NCBI GenBank assembly: GCA_005281725.1
Contig: SSBO01000009.1
Location: forward strand, 7,812,303-7,876,302
Source of the DNA: Wuchereria bancrofti
Lineage: Eukaryota > Nematoda > Chromadorea > Rhabditida > Onchocercidae
Direction: 5' to 3'
DNA length: 64,000 bases
Shown here piece after piece: positions 42,761 to 57,000 of the stretch. Positions within the stretch are counted from its first letter, which is position 1, and each line of letters starts with the position of its first letter. The notes beneath the pieces were generated by a model, which was not told the DNA's origin, did not search any database, and saw nothing but the letters and a program-made list of their open reading frames with translations. Position numbers and translations under genes: made by a program.

Positions 42761-44879
42761 CTGAAAATTTCAGCAAAAATTAATGCAATTATTAAAACAA
42801 TGAAAAATTAGCTCCATAATAAGCCTTGAAGTAATATCACTCATTTGTTTTACGTGTTGCAATTGTTGACAAAATTTGAAAAAAAATCCATATGAAACAA
42901 TTTGCTTAGAGTAAGAAATATAAATAATTTATTATTAACTAGTATATAGCAAATAATGACCAAAACATAACACATAGTGGATGATGACCAAGACACAGCA
43001 CATAGTAAACAATGATTAAGACTTTAATTTGGTGAATCAATACAGAATATTTTCCGTTTGGCTTAGTGGAAAGTTGAAGAAACTCACAGTGATGTTTACT
43101 AAGATTACTTCCATTGATCAATTAACAGGTCAAATAGTGGTCAGTTCGAAAAGCCTAGTATTAGCCAGCTAACAAATAATTTTTTTGTCTCTACTCGTTT
43201 GACATCCATATGGTCAATGAAAATTCATTTAAAATAAATTAAAAAAAAAAAAACATCAAACCATAACAATGAATTCGTTAGCACATCGATAGCAAATTTC
43301 GGATCCAGCAAAGAAAGGACAATTCAGGAAGGTTAATAGTAGAACCGGAATGAACGCTGTTTCAGTAGTGGTATGCATTGAATCAATAGTGGATACAATT
43401 AACGATATTTTTTCATGCTATTCCCCTTCCCCTCTCCTCTTCTCTCCAGAAACCGCCTGTTTTCAACCAGAGGTTGCACACGATCGGTCAGATCTCTTCA
43501 CTTTTTGTCTTTCCCTCCCTCTTCCACAACACATGTCACCGTCACCGTCACCGCCACTCCAAGCTATTCAGTGATTAGCCAGTACCGCGGTTCTTCATTC
43601 TTTACCCAATTCATCTTTGAATCTGACTCACTACCTTGATCTAAATTCATCTCACTATCCAAACTTTTATGGTAATCTCTTCCACTCTAATCATTTAATT
43701 TCGTAACTGAATAATAAGTCGAGAAAAGCAGCTTTAATATACTTTTACCACATTAATTTCATAATTTGAAAAACTATTATAGAATAAAGAGCAATCGTTT
43801 AGGTCAAAATATAACTGATAACTGATAATTATATGAATTGACTCAAAATACAATAAAAGTATATTTTAAAGGCTTTTTTGACTGTATCATTTCCTCCATA
43901 TTAATTTATATCAGAAAGGGAGAAGATTTATATGAGAAAAACTTTGAAAATACGATTTCAGAAAAAGCGAAAAAAAGGAACAACCATAGACATAATTATT
44001 TAGGCTTCATTCTACTTGATTAGACTCAAAACTAACTTAGTAGATCAGTAGACTGAGTTTAAAGTGGACAAAGCCTGTTTTCTATCACCAAGTTGTTTTT
44101 CTTGGCTACTTATCGATTCAAAATTTGAGTCAAATTTATAATTTCTTTCGCTTAGTAAATACCACAAATGAATTCAAATTGATATCCCTCATTGTGTAAA
44201 TCGTAATAATTTATCGGAATCACAGATTTTTTCAATGAAATTCCTGATATTATCAAACATCTTAAACAAGTAGTAACATACTACTTGTTAATACTCATAC
44301 GAAAGTCAGTTTTCGAAAGTTTTTACCGGAACAATGATTCAAAGAAAAAACAGTACCATGAAATAAAATGATGAATAAATTAATCAAAAATATACCCGTA
44401 ATAAACGACAGCATACAATTTACATATCAATTGTAATTACAGATTTCAATATTCCTTTGGTTTAATTGTAAATTAGAATATAAAATCTGGCAATTATAAA
44501 AGAGTTCAGCAACTTTGTTTCTAAATCAACTAAAAACAACCATCTTTCTGAAGGATCAACAAACGGTATTGAACACATTGATTTGACGTATTGAGTGATA
44601 GAGATTCCTTAGTAGATTCGAATACGATTTAATGAAATTTGGTAAATTGCTGAACTATTTGGTTCATTAAAGCTTACCGTGATAAGAAACTTAGTAATAC
44701 GTACAAGTTATAATTCGGAAAACGATTTCCCCCTGCACTTAACCATAATGAGATTAAAACTAATTTCATAACAAATTAAACTGAAATAAACTACCAATAT
44801 CATTGAAACCAATCGATAACTCTGATCAATAATCTAACAAATTTGAACAAAATATAGAAATTTTAAAAATATTCATCGA
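42761..44879. other. Region holding the missing 5' exon(s) of the Ly-6-like gene
   Basis: About 2.1 kb with no exon I can support. A stretch at 43410-43580 is less AT-rich, pyrimidine-rich on + and open on both strands; on the minus strand it could be promoter or 5' UTR of the Ly-6-like gene. A short inverted repeat with 11-bp arms lies at 44266-44290. The rest is AT-rich intron-like sequence. Confidence 0.4.
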
Positions 44880-47800
44880 TCACCGTAAAGTACTACTAGG
44901 ATCATTCATTTCGGAAAGAGATATGCATGAAGATTCATCTTCGAATACTTCTTCGCACGCCAAAGATGGTGCCACATCTGTATTCGGTGATTCAGGTGAA
45001 CTTGCTACCCTTAAATATTTTAATTAAACCATATCTAATTATCTTCTAATGTTTGATTCAAGGAAATTGCAGTAAATACTAACACTGCTGCCCATTCCTT
45101 ACTTGATCACATTTTTAAAAATGATTGTAAAAAATGGTAATGAAAAGATGTTTAACATAATATTCAACGATGTAACTAATGTTTCTTCATTAAGTGAAAG
45201 CAAAACAGTCGAATAATGTAATAATAAAGTAATTCTAAAGATTAATTAGCAAATCTTTAAATATTCAGTAATTAATTTACCGGTAATAACATCCTGCATC
45301 AAAGCGAGAAGGATTCTTTTTCGAATGAGGTCGTAGATGCAATAGCATTTTGCATGCTGCAGATGCGAAGCATTCTGTTGTCGTATCATCTGTTGGATCA
45401 TGTTCTGATGTGGCACTTGTTGCTCGTATCCGAGAAATTGATCTGGAAATGATGGAAGATTTGTTTTGCACAGAATGTAAATAACATTTATAGATGTGAT
45501 AACAAAAAGAAAAAGAATACTTTAAATAAGAATTAAAGTCAAAATCGAAATTTTGAACTTTGAAATTTCCAATCCAAAATGATGATGAAAGTAATATGAG
45601 GGAAGATAGATGAGGAAGGGCAAACAAAATGTGTCGTTGTAACCTCGTCAACTTAGTGAGTTTTGTTTTACTAACGCATATGCGAATACTATCAGTAACG
45701 TTTGGTTCTGATAGCACTCAGCGAGTTACTTCTACCATTTGCGACGCCACTATCGGACGTCGAACATACGGAAACCTTTCAAACGTAGCCCATAGCAATA
45801 ACCGTTCCCTCCAACCTAAAAGTTGGTAAGGTCTTGGTGATGGGTCTATGAAAACAATGAAATGCAATTTGAAAGTCATTTTGTTGGAAGGTTAAAAATA
45901 AAACTGAAATTACAAATGGAAGTTTTAAAACTTCAAAACATACTTGATACCAGGTAAAAGCTTCCGGGTCGTTCTTGTTGATTCTGTTACTGTAGTTTTC
46001 CAGCTATTAATTCGACGACACTCTACAACGACACTGCCTCTACAAGTTCGATGTACAGTAAGTCCACAGTCATGACATTTGAAACCTTGTCGAATTATAC
46101 CCCATAACTACAACATATTCAAATACTAAAGGAAATAACTTTCATTCTATCTTAAAAGTCATCCATTATAAATTAGACAAATTGATCGTAAAGATGTAAA
46201 AATTAAAAACAATGAAACATTTCTGAAAAAAAAAAACTTAAGTATTTCTGATATGCAATTTTCAACAACAATAAATATTTGGAATTTTTTTTTTAAAAAG
46301 AAAATATCAGCGCAACCTATCGATTACATCTAATGTAATCATAAGTATCAATATCGATTAACAGAAAATTTCTTTTTTTTTTAGAAAATAATAATTCTTA
46401 CTAATTTATCGCAGTGAGCACATATTGCAGGTGTCAAAAAAGTTGTTTCATGAAAATTATGCTGAAATTCACGGCGAAAATCTATGGATTGCTTGCAAAT
46501 TTTGATAAAATAAGCATTCATTTCAGGTTTACTAATAACTCCATCCCTGCAAAAATTTAAACATTATTTTTTTGCTAATTTTGCAATTAAGTGATTCATT
46601 TTATGTTTTTAAATTTAAAAAAAGAAATTCCAGGATTTAATTTATTCATACAGTTATAATCATATGAAAAAGTATTACTGGAAACAGTTATAGATTTGTC
46701 ATGTAATAAATTGCGTGTGTGTGTATGTGTGTGTGTATGTGCGTGTGTGTGTGTGTATGTGTGTGTGTGTGTATGTGCGTGTGTGTGTGTGAATTCACAT
46801 CAAATTCAATATTTGTTTATTTTACAACTCTTTGGAGTTATTTCACATTTTACAGATGGTATAAATTACTATTTACACATCACTTTTATCAGTAGAATTT
46901 AGATATCAAATTTTTAGAACAGCGACATTTCTAATCGATCTTAATGTCATTACTATCTGCAAAAGTCATATACCTCGCTTGCAGGACATTATTTCATAAA
47001 ATTTTCAATTCTTATTTCACATTCAAAATTATCATTGCTAGTATCCTATTTACTAGCAATGAAACATTTATATTATCCCTAATCTAATAATGGAAGTTCG
47101 AATCTAATTTTCATCAATAAATTGATCATTTTGAAGAAGTGTTAGAAAACTTTTGATGAGTGTTGAAAACAACCACTTTCTTTTATTCTTCTTCCACATT
47201 TTCTTAGAACTTCAATTCTTCCCTTCTAAGAGAATACTAATAAATGCATATAGAAGAAATGAAAACATTACTTATCAGTATCGATAGCTCCAAAAGGAGC
47301 AATGAATGGAAAATTGGTTGAAATTTGTTGAAATTCACTTTGAGAAATGGAACCATCCTTATTGTGATCATAATTTTTAAACACAGCTTCCACCATTGCG
47401 GTAATATGTTTGTTGACAATTTCTGAATCCAACGTACTACTCACACCTGATGCCCAATCAGCAAATAATACCGATTTTGTTGAACTTTGAAACTGAAAAA
47501 AGAAAGTGATAATTAATTATGCATAAAGAAATACACATATAATATATATGCACAAAAAAGGAAATTTAGTTTGTTCTACTTTTTTCGATATTCTGTCGTT
47601 TGGTATTTGGAATAAGTCAGTAAGTTTTTTCTTTCATTTACACAAAGGCAATTTGTTAGACTGCTTATTTGCTATAATATTTACAGTAATACTTTCAAAT
47701 ATAAACTTACGCTAAGAATTGTACGAGGTTCATGTTTTAGAGAAAGGCGATAAATATCATCTTCGTTATACTTGATATCCAATGAAACCTGTAGACAATA

Positions 47801-50800
47801 TCATTTTTAAAAAAGGGAAAGAGCAGAAAAGATTTAATTACTGTAGATTTGGAAATTAATTCCATATGTTAAATACTTGGGAGAATATGACAATTATTCG
47901 AATCGTTAAAAAATTTTTTTTTATGTATATTCTTTTTCTTTATATTCAGACCAAAAATTCGAGTAAATTGGAATTTAATTGCGAGGAAATTTGAAAGATT
48001 TTTCATACTTTGAGCGTATCAATGAGATCAATATTAGCATCGGGAAAATTGTGAGGAGTACGATTAAAATTGACAAAATACGATAAATGATCCGCTAAAT
48101 ATGGAATTTTTCGACATGAAACAAAACAGCAATGTTCTGAGTCTCTATTTTTTATCAGCAAACTTATCAGATCTTTCAGATGGACACCCCTAAAAGTGAT
48201 CATCTGATATGATTGATAAATATTGAAAATTGCTAATGAAAATATTTTAAAGATAAGAAACTTTGCCAATAGTTGCATTTTGATTCGAATTTTGATTAAT
48301 GTCAAATATATCACTAAATAATATAATAAGTATTATTTAGAAAAATGAATATCGTAGAGAAGTTTTATTCATAACCTTAATGTTATGATTGCAAAGATAA
48401 GAGAGATAGATACCTTTTAATGATTAAATATTAAGAAAGACTTACATGATTGGAATACAGAAAGATCCCGAACTCTCGTGCAGTGCTTTCCGATAAGAAG
48501 CAAAATTTGAAGTTGAAGAGAGGAGTTGGGTAAAATGATTAAGTTCCTAGAATAATGATCATCGTTATAGGATAACTAGAAATATGAATCATAAAAATGT
48601 GAGAAGTATCACAATAATTATTATAATTGGAAAAAAAATTTGTTTAAAATTTCAATTTTTTTAAAATGATAAACAAAACGTATAATTTACATAGAAATAC
48701 TTTAAATGCTATAAAAATCACTCATGATAAATTAGTATTATTAAAATATTTCTATACCAGAAATTTTGATTACATAAAGGTATGAAGAAAGGAAATGACC
48801 AATTTATCATTAATAATTAATAATCGCATAATGACGAAAATGACGAAAAATAACTTTCAGAAGGAATAATAATTTCTAAATAATTTATCAATGATGAAAA
48901 AATTCATGAAATTTACTTTACAAATATTAATCAGAATGAGTAATAGTTGTTTCGAGGAATAACGAAATTTTTAACCAATTAATTAATTTAATTGAAGTTA
49001 TAGGATCGTTTGCCCAAGTTTTCCGTCATTTACAATAAAAGTTATGGATTTGTTGCAAAATAAATGAATAAAATTAATCAATTTTTTAATAAAATTTTTT
49101 TAATAAGATTAATTAATTTTATTTATTTATTTCTTGAGGATTTTGAGAAATTTGAATTTATTGTAAGTAAACAAAAAATTAAATAAATAGCTATATAAAG
49201 AAATAAATGAGCAAATAAATAAGTGAACGGTTGATTAATCAATTAAATAAATCGGTCAAATAAACAAATAAATAAGAAAGCAAATAAACAAAACAAATAA
49301 ATAAGTAAATAAACAAATTAAAAAAATTGATTAGTTACCAAGTAACTGAATAAACCGATTAATTAATTAAACAAACAAGTGATAAATAAATAATTAAATA
49401 AACAAATAAAATCACTAACCTAAGATAGTAATTAGGAAAAGAACAAAGATCAAAATGATGTAAAAGAAACCTTTCTCAAATCACTTGATAAAGCGGATGT
49501 TGTTTTTGATAATCGAGCAATGTTGCTATGTGATATACCGCCAATAACAGCCATTAAAGTATTGAAATTATTCATTCGTCTAAGGCACTGCAAATCAATG
49601 TAAATATTGAAATGCACTATACAGAAGCCAAGAAGGACTTGAAGGAAAGTAAATGTTGAAATCATTTGGATCATACTATTGTGAATAATGTAGTAAATGA
49701 ATAATTTGATATCAAAATAATTTATATTACGATGAAATGATTGGAACTAGCAAGTTTTTCTTTTCTGCTAAACTTATATTTTTGTTTAATATATGGATTT
49801 CAATTAATTGCAAATTAATTTTATTATGTAATATAGTAACAAAATTATAGGGAATTTTTAAATCGAAATATGGAGTGGAGAAAAAGATAAAAGATAGACA
49901 TCGATGAATAGATACAAGTAAGTAAAAAAAAATGTTGAAATAATCTGAAATATCCAAATTTCCTGATTCTGGAAACCGGAAATTACGTTATCTGACAGTA
50001 GTAGTGACAGACCTTTGCCACGTGAGTAAATTTAGTAATCATTTCAGCACGTTCAACAGGTGTTCCTTTATTCAAAATCATACATTGTATCCAGTTTGAT
50101 AAACTCTGCAACCGGAACATTTAAGGGATTGTTTCAGAATATATATGAGTCGGGTGATTAAACTAATTGGAAATTGGAAATTAGAAGACTAATGAAGAGT
50201 AATCAGCACTTAATTTTATAGATTGAAAGATCACTCCAACGTTCTTCATTTATTTATTTTTATATAGAAACGAGAAATATGTATTTTGTAATCGAAATGA
50301 TACGCATAATATTTTCTTTCTGACATTATCAAATTTAAAATAACCAAATTTGATCATTACGAATTTTTATCATATTTTCATTGGAGCTTATAAAAATCAA
50401 CTATTGAACAGCTTTATATTAGCTAAGCAATTGGTATCATTAATAAGATTCATTCTAGCAACATAGTCTAGTGTTTTGAGTCGTCATATAACTTACATTG
50501 AAAATTGAAATAGATCTCTCTAAAAAGGGCGTACGTGAAAGATTGCCGTCTATACAATACTGCTTCAGTTCACTGATCTAAAATTTATAAAAATTATTAA
50601 AGCAATTCACAAAATGCCTTTCATTGAATTAATTATAAGAAAGCTTTTTGGAAATCACTCACTGGAATCCTGAATAAAGCTTTATAATCGATATGACTCA
50701 ATGATACAGCAATTTCTTCAGGACTCCACTGATCAAATGATAATGAACATTGGCGGCTGACAGGATTTCTAATCGAGACATTTCGAAGCCACGAATAAGA

Positions 50801-52738
50801 AGGCCTGAAATCAATTAGTATCTTCGAGAAAAACTTGAAAACGTCAAAAATAGATAATGCTTCGAGGCTCTTCTTCATTGGATCTTCCATCAGATACACT
50901 TTAATTGTTGATTTTTAATTATATTTATCTTAGTTCCTACTGTAATATTGCAAAACTTTTCAGACAACAAATTAATAGTGATTTCAAGCATTATTTATTT
51001 TAAAGAAGTTAAAAATGAAGCTTGATGGAATAGAGCCGAAATAATCATTTAGATAACATTACAAACAACTTTATCAATCAGATATAATTTTTTAAAAAAT
51101 TTTGATTTTTGAAATTTTGCAGAAAATTTTCTGTAAAAATAAATACGGGTAAATTTCAAAAAATTCATGAAAACAGCGAAAGTGTTGTGATATAGAGAAT
51201 AAATTGTCGACACCACTAAGATAAACTTAATTGAATATAGCAAATGAGAGAAATTATTTAAATTAGAAATAACATTTTTTTACTTATTTTAGAATTACAT
51301 AGAAAAGTTTTAATTACATAAGGAAAAAGTCACAATAAGAAAACATACAATGATGAGAGGTCAAGAAGTGCTGCAGAATTGGGTACATTCCTCGATACAG
51401 CTAATAATTTAAGGCGTTCAACAAGCTTACATAAAGGTGCATCAAAATGTGTTGGACATATCCGGATCCAGTATCCAACTGCTCGACATATCCGTAAACG
51501 AGTACCACTATCATTCACCGCATCCTAAATAAATTTTTCAGTTAGCTAAAGTATAAAGTATCACTGTAATTTCTTGCTCTTTTATTCAAAGATCATTTTA
51601 CTGACAAAAATTAGTAGCTATTACTGCAGCACTAATATTTCAAACAGAACTCGGAATGAAAAAATTTAAATGGAACTTCACTGAAATTTAAAGAAAAATG
51701 TGTATGAAGTATTTTGCATACATAAAACTTTCTTCTTTTTTTTCAGTAAGTTCATCAAACTGATTGATTGATTGATTGATTATATGTTGAATAATTTTGG
51801 AAAAGATTTACATGGAACTTTCTTCACTTTAACTATCTATTGAATTGTGTAAAAATTAATAAATTAAGAAAATCATATCACTAACATTTCTCTTCACAAA
51901 TTTTATGGTTATTAGTTAAGTCGCATATTAAATTAATCACTTTGATCACTTCATGATTTTTAAGGAAAAGCTTTGTAATTTTAATTCAAACCACATAAAT
52001 GACAATATAGCAATGAATATTGTGAATTACAAATCAAACATGAAAAGTGAAAAAAAAGTGTGAAAACTCAAGAGATACTCCTTAAGATGAAATTATAATA
52101 AAGATAGAATTGAAATTTGATAACCAAATAAAAATGAAAAAAAAAATTGACTAACTAAAAAAATTGATATGAAATGTGCCATCAGCTCGCAACTGTTAAC
52201 AAACCATTCGTGAACATGAAATAATGCCCATGGAAGAGAATCTTTTCCTACATCTTCGTCACCATCTGAAATTGAAATTATCAATTGCATGAAAACATTA
52301 ACAAATTGAATTATCATTGATTTCATAAGTTGTTGAGCTTGACATCTTCATTTTTTTATAATACAATTTTTAATTAGTGATAGATAACAAGCAGAATAAT
52401 AGTGTAATTTTCATAAAGTCAAAGATTATATCATGATGTTAACAACTGAGCAATAGTGATTATCATTAATTCAATATGTTGAGCACTTACTTTATTACAT
52501 CCGATTTTTCATAGAAAATTTACATCGTTAAATTGTTCTAACAATATTTTAATTTTATCTCTGTTATTATAATTAAAACTTCATTTGATTTTTGTAAGAA
52601 AAAGGAAAAAATGAACTAACCAAAAAATGTGATACAAATTTGGACAAGTTGAGGTACAGTAAGAGGTGTGTTATGGCTAACAGTGGTTGTTGTCATAAAG
52701 ATAAGAATTGCTTGCTTATCATTATTTTTATCCTTAGG
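44880..52738 (-). CDS. rgef-1: RasGRP-type guanine nucleotide exchange factor (partial 5')
   Basis: It activates Ras/Rap in response to diacylglycerol and calcium; C. elegans RGEF-1 is neuronal. Sixteen minus-strand exons have closing phases, about 693 residues: 52621-52738, 52156-52265, 51349-51524, 50663-50804, 50497-50577, 50013-50105, 49471-49587, 48446-48546, 48009-48189, 47711-47788, 47272-47492, 46402-46546, 45951-46107, 45746-45815, 45281-45442, 44880-45009. A REM domain (ALFHVHEWFVNSCELMAHFI) precedes the CDC25 domain (MNNFNTLMAVIGGISHSNIA, FCIPIMGVHLKDLISL). Two canonical EF hands (DHNKDGSISQSEF, DTDKDGVISKPEM) follow. The C1 domain has HNFHETTFLTPAICAHCD through CHDCGLTVHRTC with all Cys/His ligands. 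The tail is acidic and serine-rich. The 45746-45815 exon is weak. The upstream start exon was not found. Confidence 0.92.
46713..46791. repeat. (GT)n microsatellite in RasGRP intron
   Basis: About 79 bases of GT dinucleotides broken by GTAT and GCGT units, in the intron between the exons encoding the two EF hands. Confidence 0.95.
49130..49410. repeat. AAATA-type low-complexity tract in RasGRP intron
   Basis: Nearly continuous imperfect aaataaat, caaataaa and taaacaaa units fill part of the intron between RasGRP exons at 48546 and 49471. Confidence 0.8.
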
Positions 52739-52913
52739 CTACAACCAACCGTATCATCCAATTTGAAACACATCTTAACATTTTAAAATATATTTAATAC
52801 TTTTTCAACAAATATGTATCAATAATTTTTAGTGAACTAAACCCAATTTTAAAATTGGTTCGATAATTAAAACAGGGTTAACTTTAAATATTGAAATTAA
52901 AAAAATCATTGAC

Positions 52914-53117
52914 AATAATAATAATAGTAATAAGTAATAATAATATTAATAGTAATAATAATGATAATAATAATAATAATAACAATGATGATGATGATAA
53001 TAATAATAATAATGAAAGTAATGATAATAGTAATAATAACATTTGGATAATGGATAATTATCATTTGGATAATGATAATAGTAATAATAATAAAAATAAT
53101 AATGATTACCATTATTA
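52914..53117. repeat. (AAT)n/(GATAAT)n microsatellite
   Basis: Imperfect trinucleotide repeat of about 200 bases, including a repeated catttggataatg unit. Open frames over it on both strands are low-complexity artefacts. Confidence 0.9.
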
Positions 53118-53597
53118 ATTCAAAGATTATTAAAGAAATAATGTGCAATTCACTTGCTGTGGCAATTTTTTCAGCATAGTAATAAATTGAATTCAATTGT
53201 ACCAGGTGATGGAATAAAAGTTAAAATGTAATTTGTCTTCAGATCGTTTCTTTTTAACTTGTCGTCTCCTTCTTTTCTATTATTCTCTCTTTTTTCCATC
53301 TGCTTGATATTAAATGATCGATGTATAATTCAATTGTATATTAGACGACAAATCGTAAACAGAAAACAAATTAAAAGTCTTATAATATTCCATTAATATA
53401 ATATAAATAGCAATAAATTATTTGCAATCATTCAACAACTCTTTAGTATTAATTGTAATTGTTAAAAATAAGAAGAAAGAGTGTTTAAAGAAAACATAAC
53501 GGTCAGTAATTTAATGTAAAAAAAATTTTTGGCAAAAATTTTCCGGGAATTTTTTAAATTTATGAAATATTTATGATGTAATTATTAGTTAGAATAT

Positions 53598-53855
53598 ATG
53601 CAAATAATACTTCAACTGAAGTATTTCGGTATGAATCATTCAAAATACACAATCTTTAAGTCTAAAGATGTATGTGTTGGTCGCATAGGTAAGATTTCAG
53701 TTGATGGTAATGTGCAAGTAGCAAGCATTCAACATTTCTGTTGTGATTATAAATTGGTAAAACTTTTTATGAAAAGTGTCAGGAAATTAAGGGAAGAAAA
53801 AGTAACTTTAAGTTCAGAAGCATTATATGATAAAATTACACATAGCAAAAGATAA
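53598..53855 (+). CDS. Orphan single-exon ORF, 85 codons, function unknown
   Basis: It is an ATG-initiated frame ending in TAA with balanced amino-acid use, unlike its low-complexity surroundings. Residues about 24-44 read KSKDVCVGRIGKISVDGNVQ and the C-terminal half is basic and helical (MKSVRKLREEKVTLSSEALY). I do not recognise it. It could be a small gene, a terminal exon, or a fragment of a decayed gene or mobile element. No clear splice sites or promoter are visible. Confidence 0.3.
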   Translation: MQIILQLKYFGMNHSKYTIFKSKDVCVGRIGKISVDGNVQVASIQHFCCDYKLVKLFMKSVRKLREEKVTLSSEALYDKITHSKR

Positions 53856-53971
53856 AATATAAAGCGAAAACTTGAAAAAAGCCAAAAAAAATGCAGCATG
53901 CATGTGCTAATTAATACAAAGAAAAAGCTAATGAATTCATTTGGCTATTAATATAGTTAACCACTTTTAAG

Positions 53972-54069
53972 AAGTCCAATCATCCTAATTTATCTAGAGT
54001 AATTCAGATGATCCCAACTGAAGTCCAATCATCCCAATTTACCTGGAGTAATTCAGATGAATCCAACTG
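53972..54069. repeat. 49-bp tandem duplication (two copies)
   Basis: Two copies of a unit starting aagtccaatcatc at 53972 and 54021, each running to a ccaactga end, differ at only a few bases. It lies about 120 bases beyond the orphan ORF. Confidence 0.9.
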
Positions 54070-57000
54070 ACCAGAATATCTTGATTCGTTTAACTTGTAC
54101 ACTAGGATAGCTTATACAGCAATAGCATATTTAAGGATGCAAAAAAAAAAGAAATTAATTTTGTTTTTCATATAAATTCTTTCGTATTCCTCTCAATGAT
54201 AATTGCTAGTATAGCTTGTTAGAAAAGCATACAAAATGGATGAACATTTTGTGCAAATAAAACGTTTGTAAATATAAAAATGAATGAGTAATTTAAAAAG
54301 TGAGAATTTAAAATTAAAACTCCTCGAAATGATTTATCAAGAAAAATTTAATTCCTCTTTGCCCTTCCTCTTCTGCTTGTAAACTTATATATACTAAGTT
54401 TTTTGGAAAAAAAAGGAGAGAGAGAGAGGGATAACAGAGGATAGAGAATAAGGGAAAGAAAGAAAATGAAAGTAAAGGATTGAGCAGTGGTATCAATGGG
54501 AAGCACTGAACGAGCATCAACACCGATGCATCGGATCAACCTCAAAAAAGGCTTGTGAGTTTTATTTGAAGCAGAAAAATGTCTTTGGATCGGTCAAATC
54601 CTAGGCTCTTCTAAGTACTCGTCCATTGGAGACAAATGCATACATAGATGGATGGCAAAGCGGAATCAATACTTTCGATGTCACCCGTGCAACAAGAGCG
54701 AATGCTGTCATTATTATCCCACCGAAGCACAAAATTTCCTCATAAACACATTGGAAGAACGAACAAGCAAGCACAGAGAGAGAAGAACAGCCGATCAAAC
54801 AACAATTATTTTATTTGAGAAAGAACTGAAATTGAACTGAAATCAATATCAGAATTAAAATTGGTTCATCTTTTCCAATCAATAGATATGTTGCTATGAT
54901 GAAAGAATAAGAGCTTTACAACATTTCATATTACTTTTATTTCATTTTATTCTAATAGTGTTCATTTCAAATATTGTCTAGTTAGTTCAACTTATTTCAA
55001 TTAAAAAAATTCCAAAAAAAAAAAAAGTGAAAATTTTCAATTTCTTTTAGTTACTTATTTGATATACTTAAATTTGGTATACTTTAGCATTCCAGTTAAT
55101 CAGTGTTTAATTTATATTCAATTCCAATGTAAATATTGATGCATGTGCATTCATTTCGAGTTTGTCAAATCAATTGGATGAATTAACTAGAGTGATCCGA
55201 TGATCGAGATGATGCAGATGAGTAATCGAAAGAGTGTGATTTATTCATCAAAAACTTATTTAATGAACCCAGTAAATTTAAAATAATTAGATCATGTGTT
55301 AATTTCAATTTTTTATTATTTCATTAATGGGTGTTAAATCATAGAATTGCTACAGAAATTATTACTTGCTCTGGACTCTTTTCTTTTCTTTTTTAAATCT
55401 ACATCACGTTAATGGTAACTAAATATAAAGTAACTAAATATAAGAAAAGAAAAAGCATTTTTGAATCAACGAAGTTTTTCTTTATATTTGCTCTGTCGAG
55501 CCAAAATGGTTCAAATATATGAGACAGATTTGTTTATATAAATTTAACAAAACCTATTTAAGAGGTATCAATATTCCATCGTATAATTTTATATTTATCA
55601 GTTATCGCTATTGGTTTCCTTTCGTTCTTATTTCAAGTTAAAACTTTACCTTATGATAACAATATTGATACTTGGCAGTTTACTTATGGCGGCTATTCAA
55701 AAATGAGCCATAATTTTCAGTTATACCATAAGCATTATACAATAGCGCTACATCTTATAATTTTATACTTGTACAATACACAGAAATCTGCACCGTTTCT
55801 TAATTTCACGAGAACTTTCAGAGATTTTCGACTCGTCTCCACGATAAGGAGAGAATTTATCAGAGTATTTATGTTTATATACCCTAAAATTTAATATAGA
55901 AATGGCAAAGAAATGGAAGAAATAAAAATGATATTCTCGAAAAGTTCAACTATGCTTGCACAAGATTGTCAGTGATAAATAGATAATACAAGTAATGAAC
56001 AGTTTAATTAATGAATGATAAAGTGATAACGGATGAGAAGGTGATATCGTAATAAATGGTTGTTTATCAGGAATCAAAGAAAAAACATTCAATGGAGATG
56101 AAGAAATTCATGAAAATTCCCGAACTCTTTCAGTAAACTAATAGACCCAAAATTTCGTTTTATTTCAATTTTATTACTTACCGGACAGGTTGTTTGTGTT
56201 TAACTATTTCAATAATTAGAACTTGTTAGCACAGCTTTCCTGACCAGTCTTTGCTTAAAATCAAAGTTATTGATTCTATGGTCTAGAAATTGCATTTTAA
56301 AATGTCAAGCACATTTCAAGAGTAACTACTCTCAAAATATGTATATAACTTTGTCGTTCCAAATGATCAAAGTAATGTAGTTTTTAAATTGCTGAATTAA
56401 AATGACAAGCTTGACTGCTATGAATCCTTCGTCTGCAACACTAAACTACTCCCTCATAACGTTTACACATATTTACCTGTATGTGTGTATCTGTTTACTT
56501 ATGTGTCTGTTATAGTTGTAAATGTGCATTTGTCAACTTTGTTTCGTTTTGTTCATAGGATAACGGATCATTTATTAGAAAAGTATAAGCAAAAAGATAG
56601 GGAAAATGAAAAATATACAAATTAAACGCGATTTAAATAAAGGACTAGAACAGAATGAGAAAGGATGTGCTATGCAGAGTTGATCATAGCAAGAAAGAAA
56701 TTAAAAGCAGCTATAAAAGCAATGAAATGATCCCCCATACTAGGTAGGTATGGGCTGATAGAGCAAGAATAACAGAAGATGATAAGTTTTGAACAGATGA
56801 ACTCTGTATATTGGCAATGAAGTTAATGACCGTTTTTCACAAACATTTTCACTTGCTGATTTTTAATTTCCATGTTATGAAATGCATCATTTGTGTCACT
56901 TTCAAATTTCAGCTAAAAAATCGTGACTACAGTATCATATAAATCACAAAATGATGCATATTGTACAGATTAGGCTATAATGAAGCAATTAACAAGCACT

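Noticed and set aside
46696..46902. Cys/Val-rich frame on +
   Set aside because: It is a translation of the GT microsatellite.
52891..53196. Asn/Asp-rich and Ile-rich frames on both strands
   Set aside because: They are translations of the AAT repeat.
54314..54545. Phe/Leu/Ser-rich frames on -
   Set aside because: They are translations of the purine tract complement and show no exon structure.
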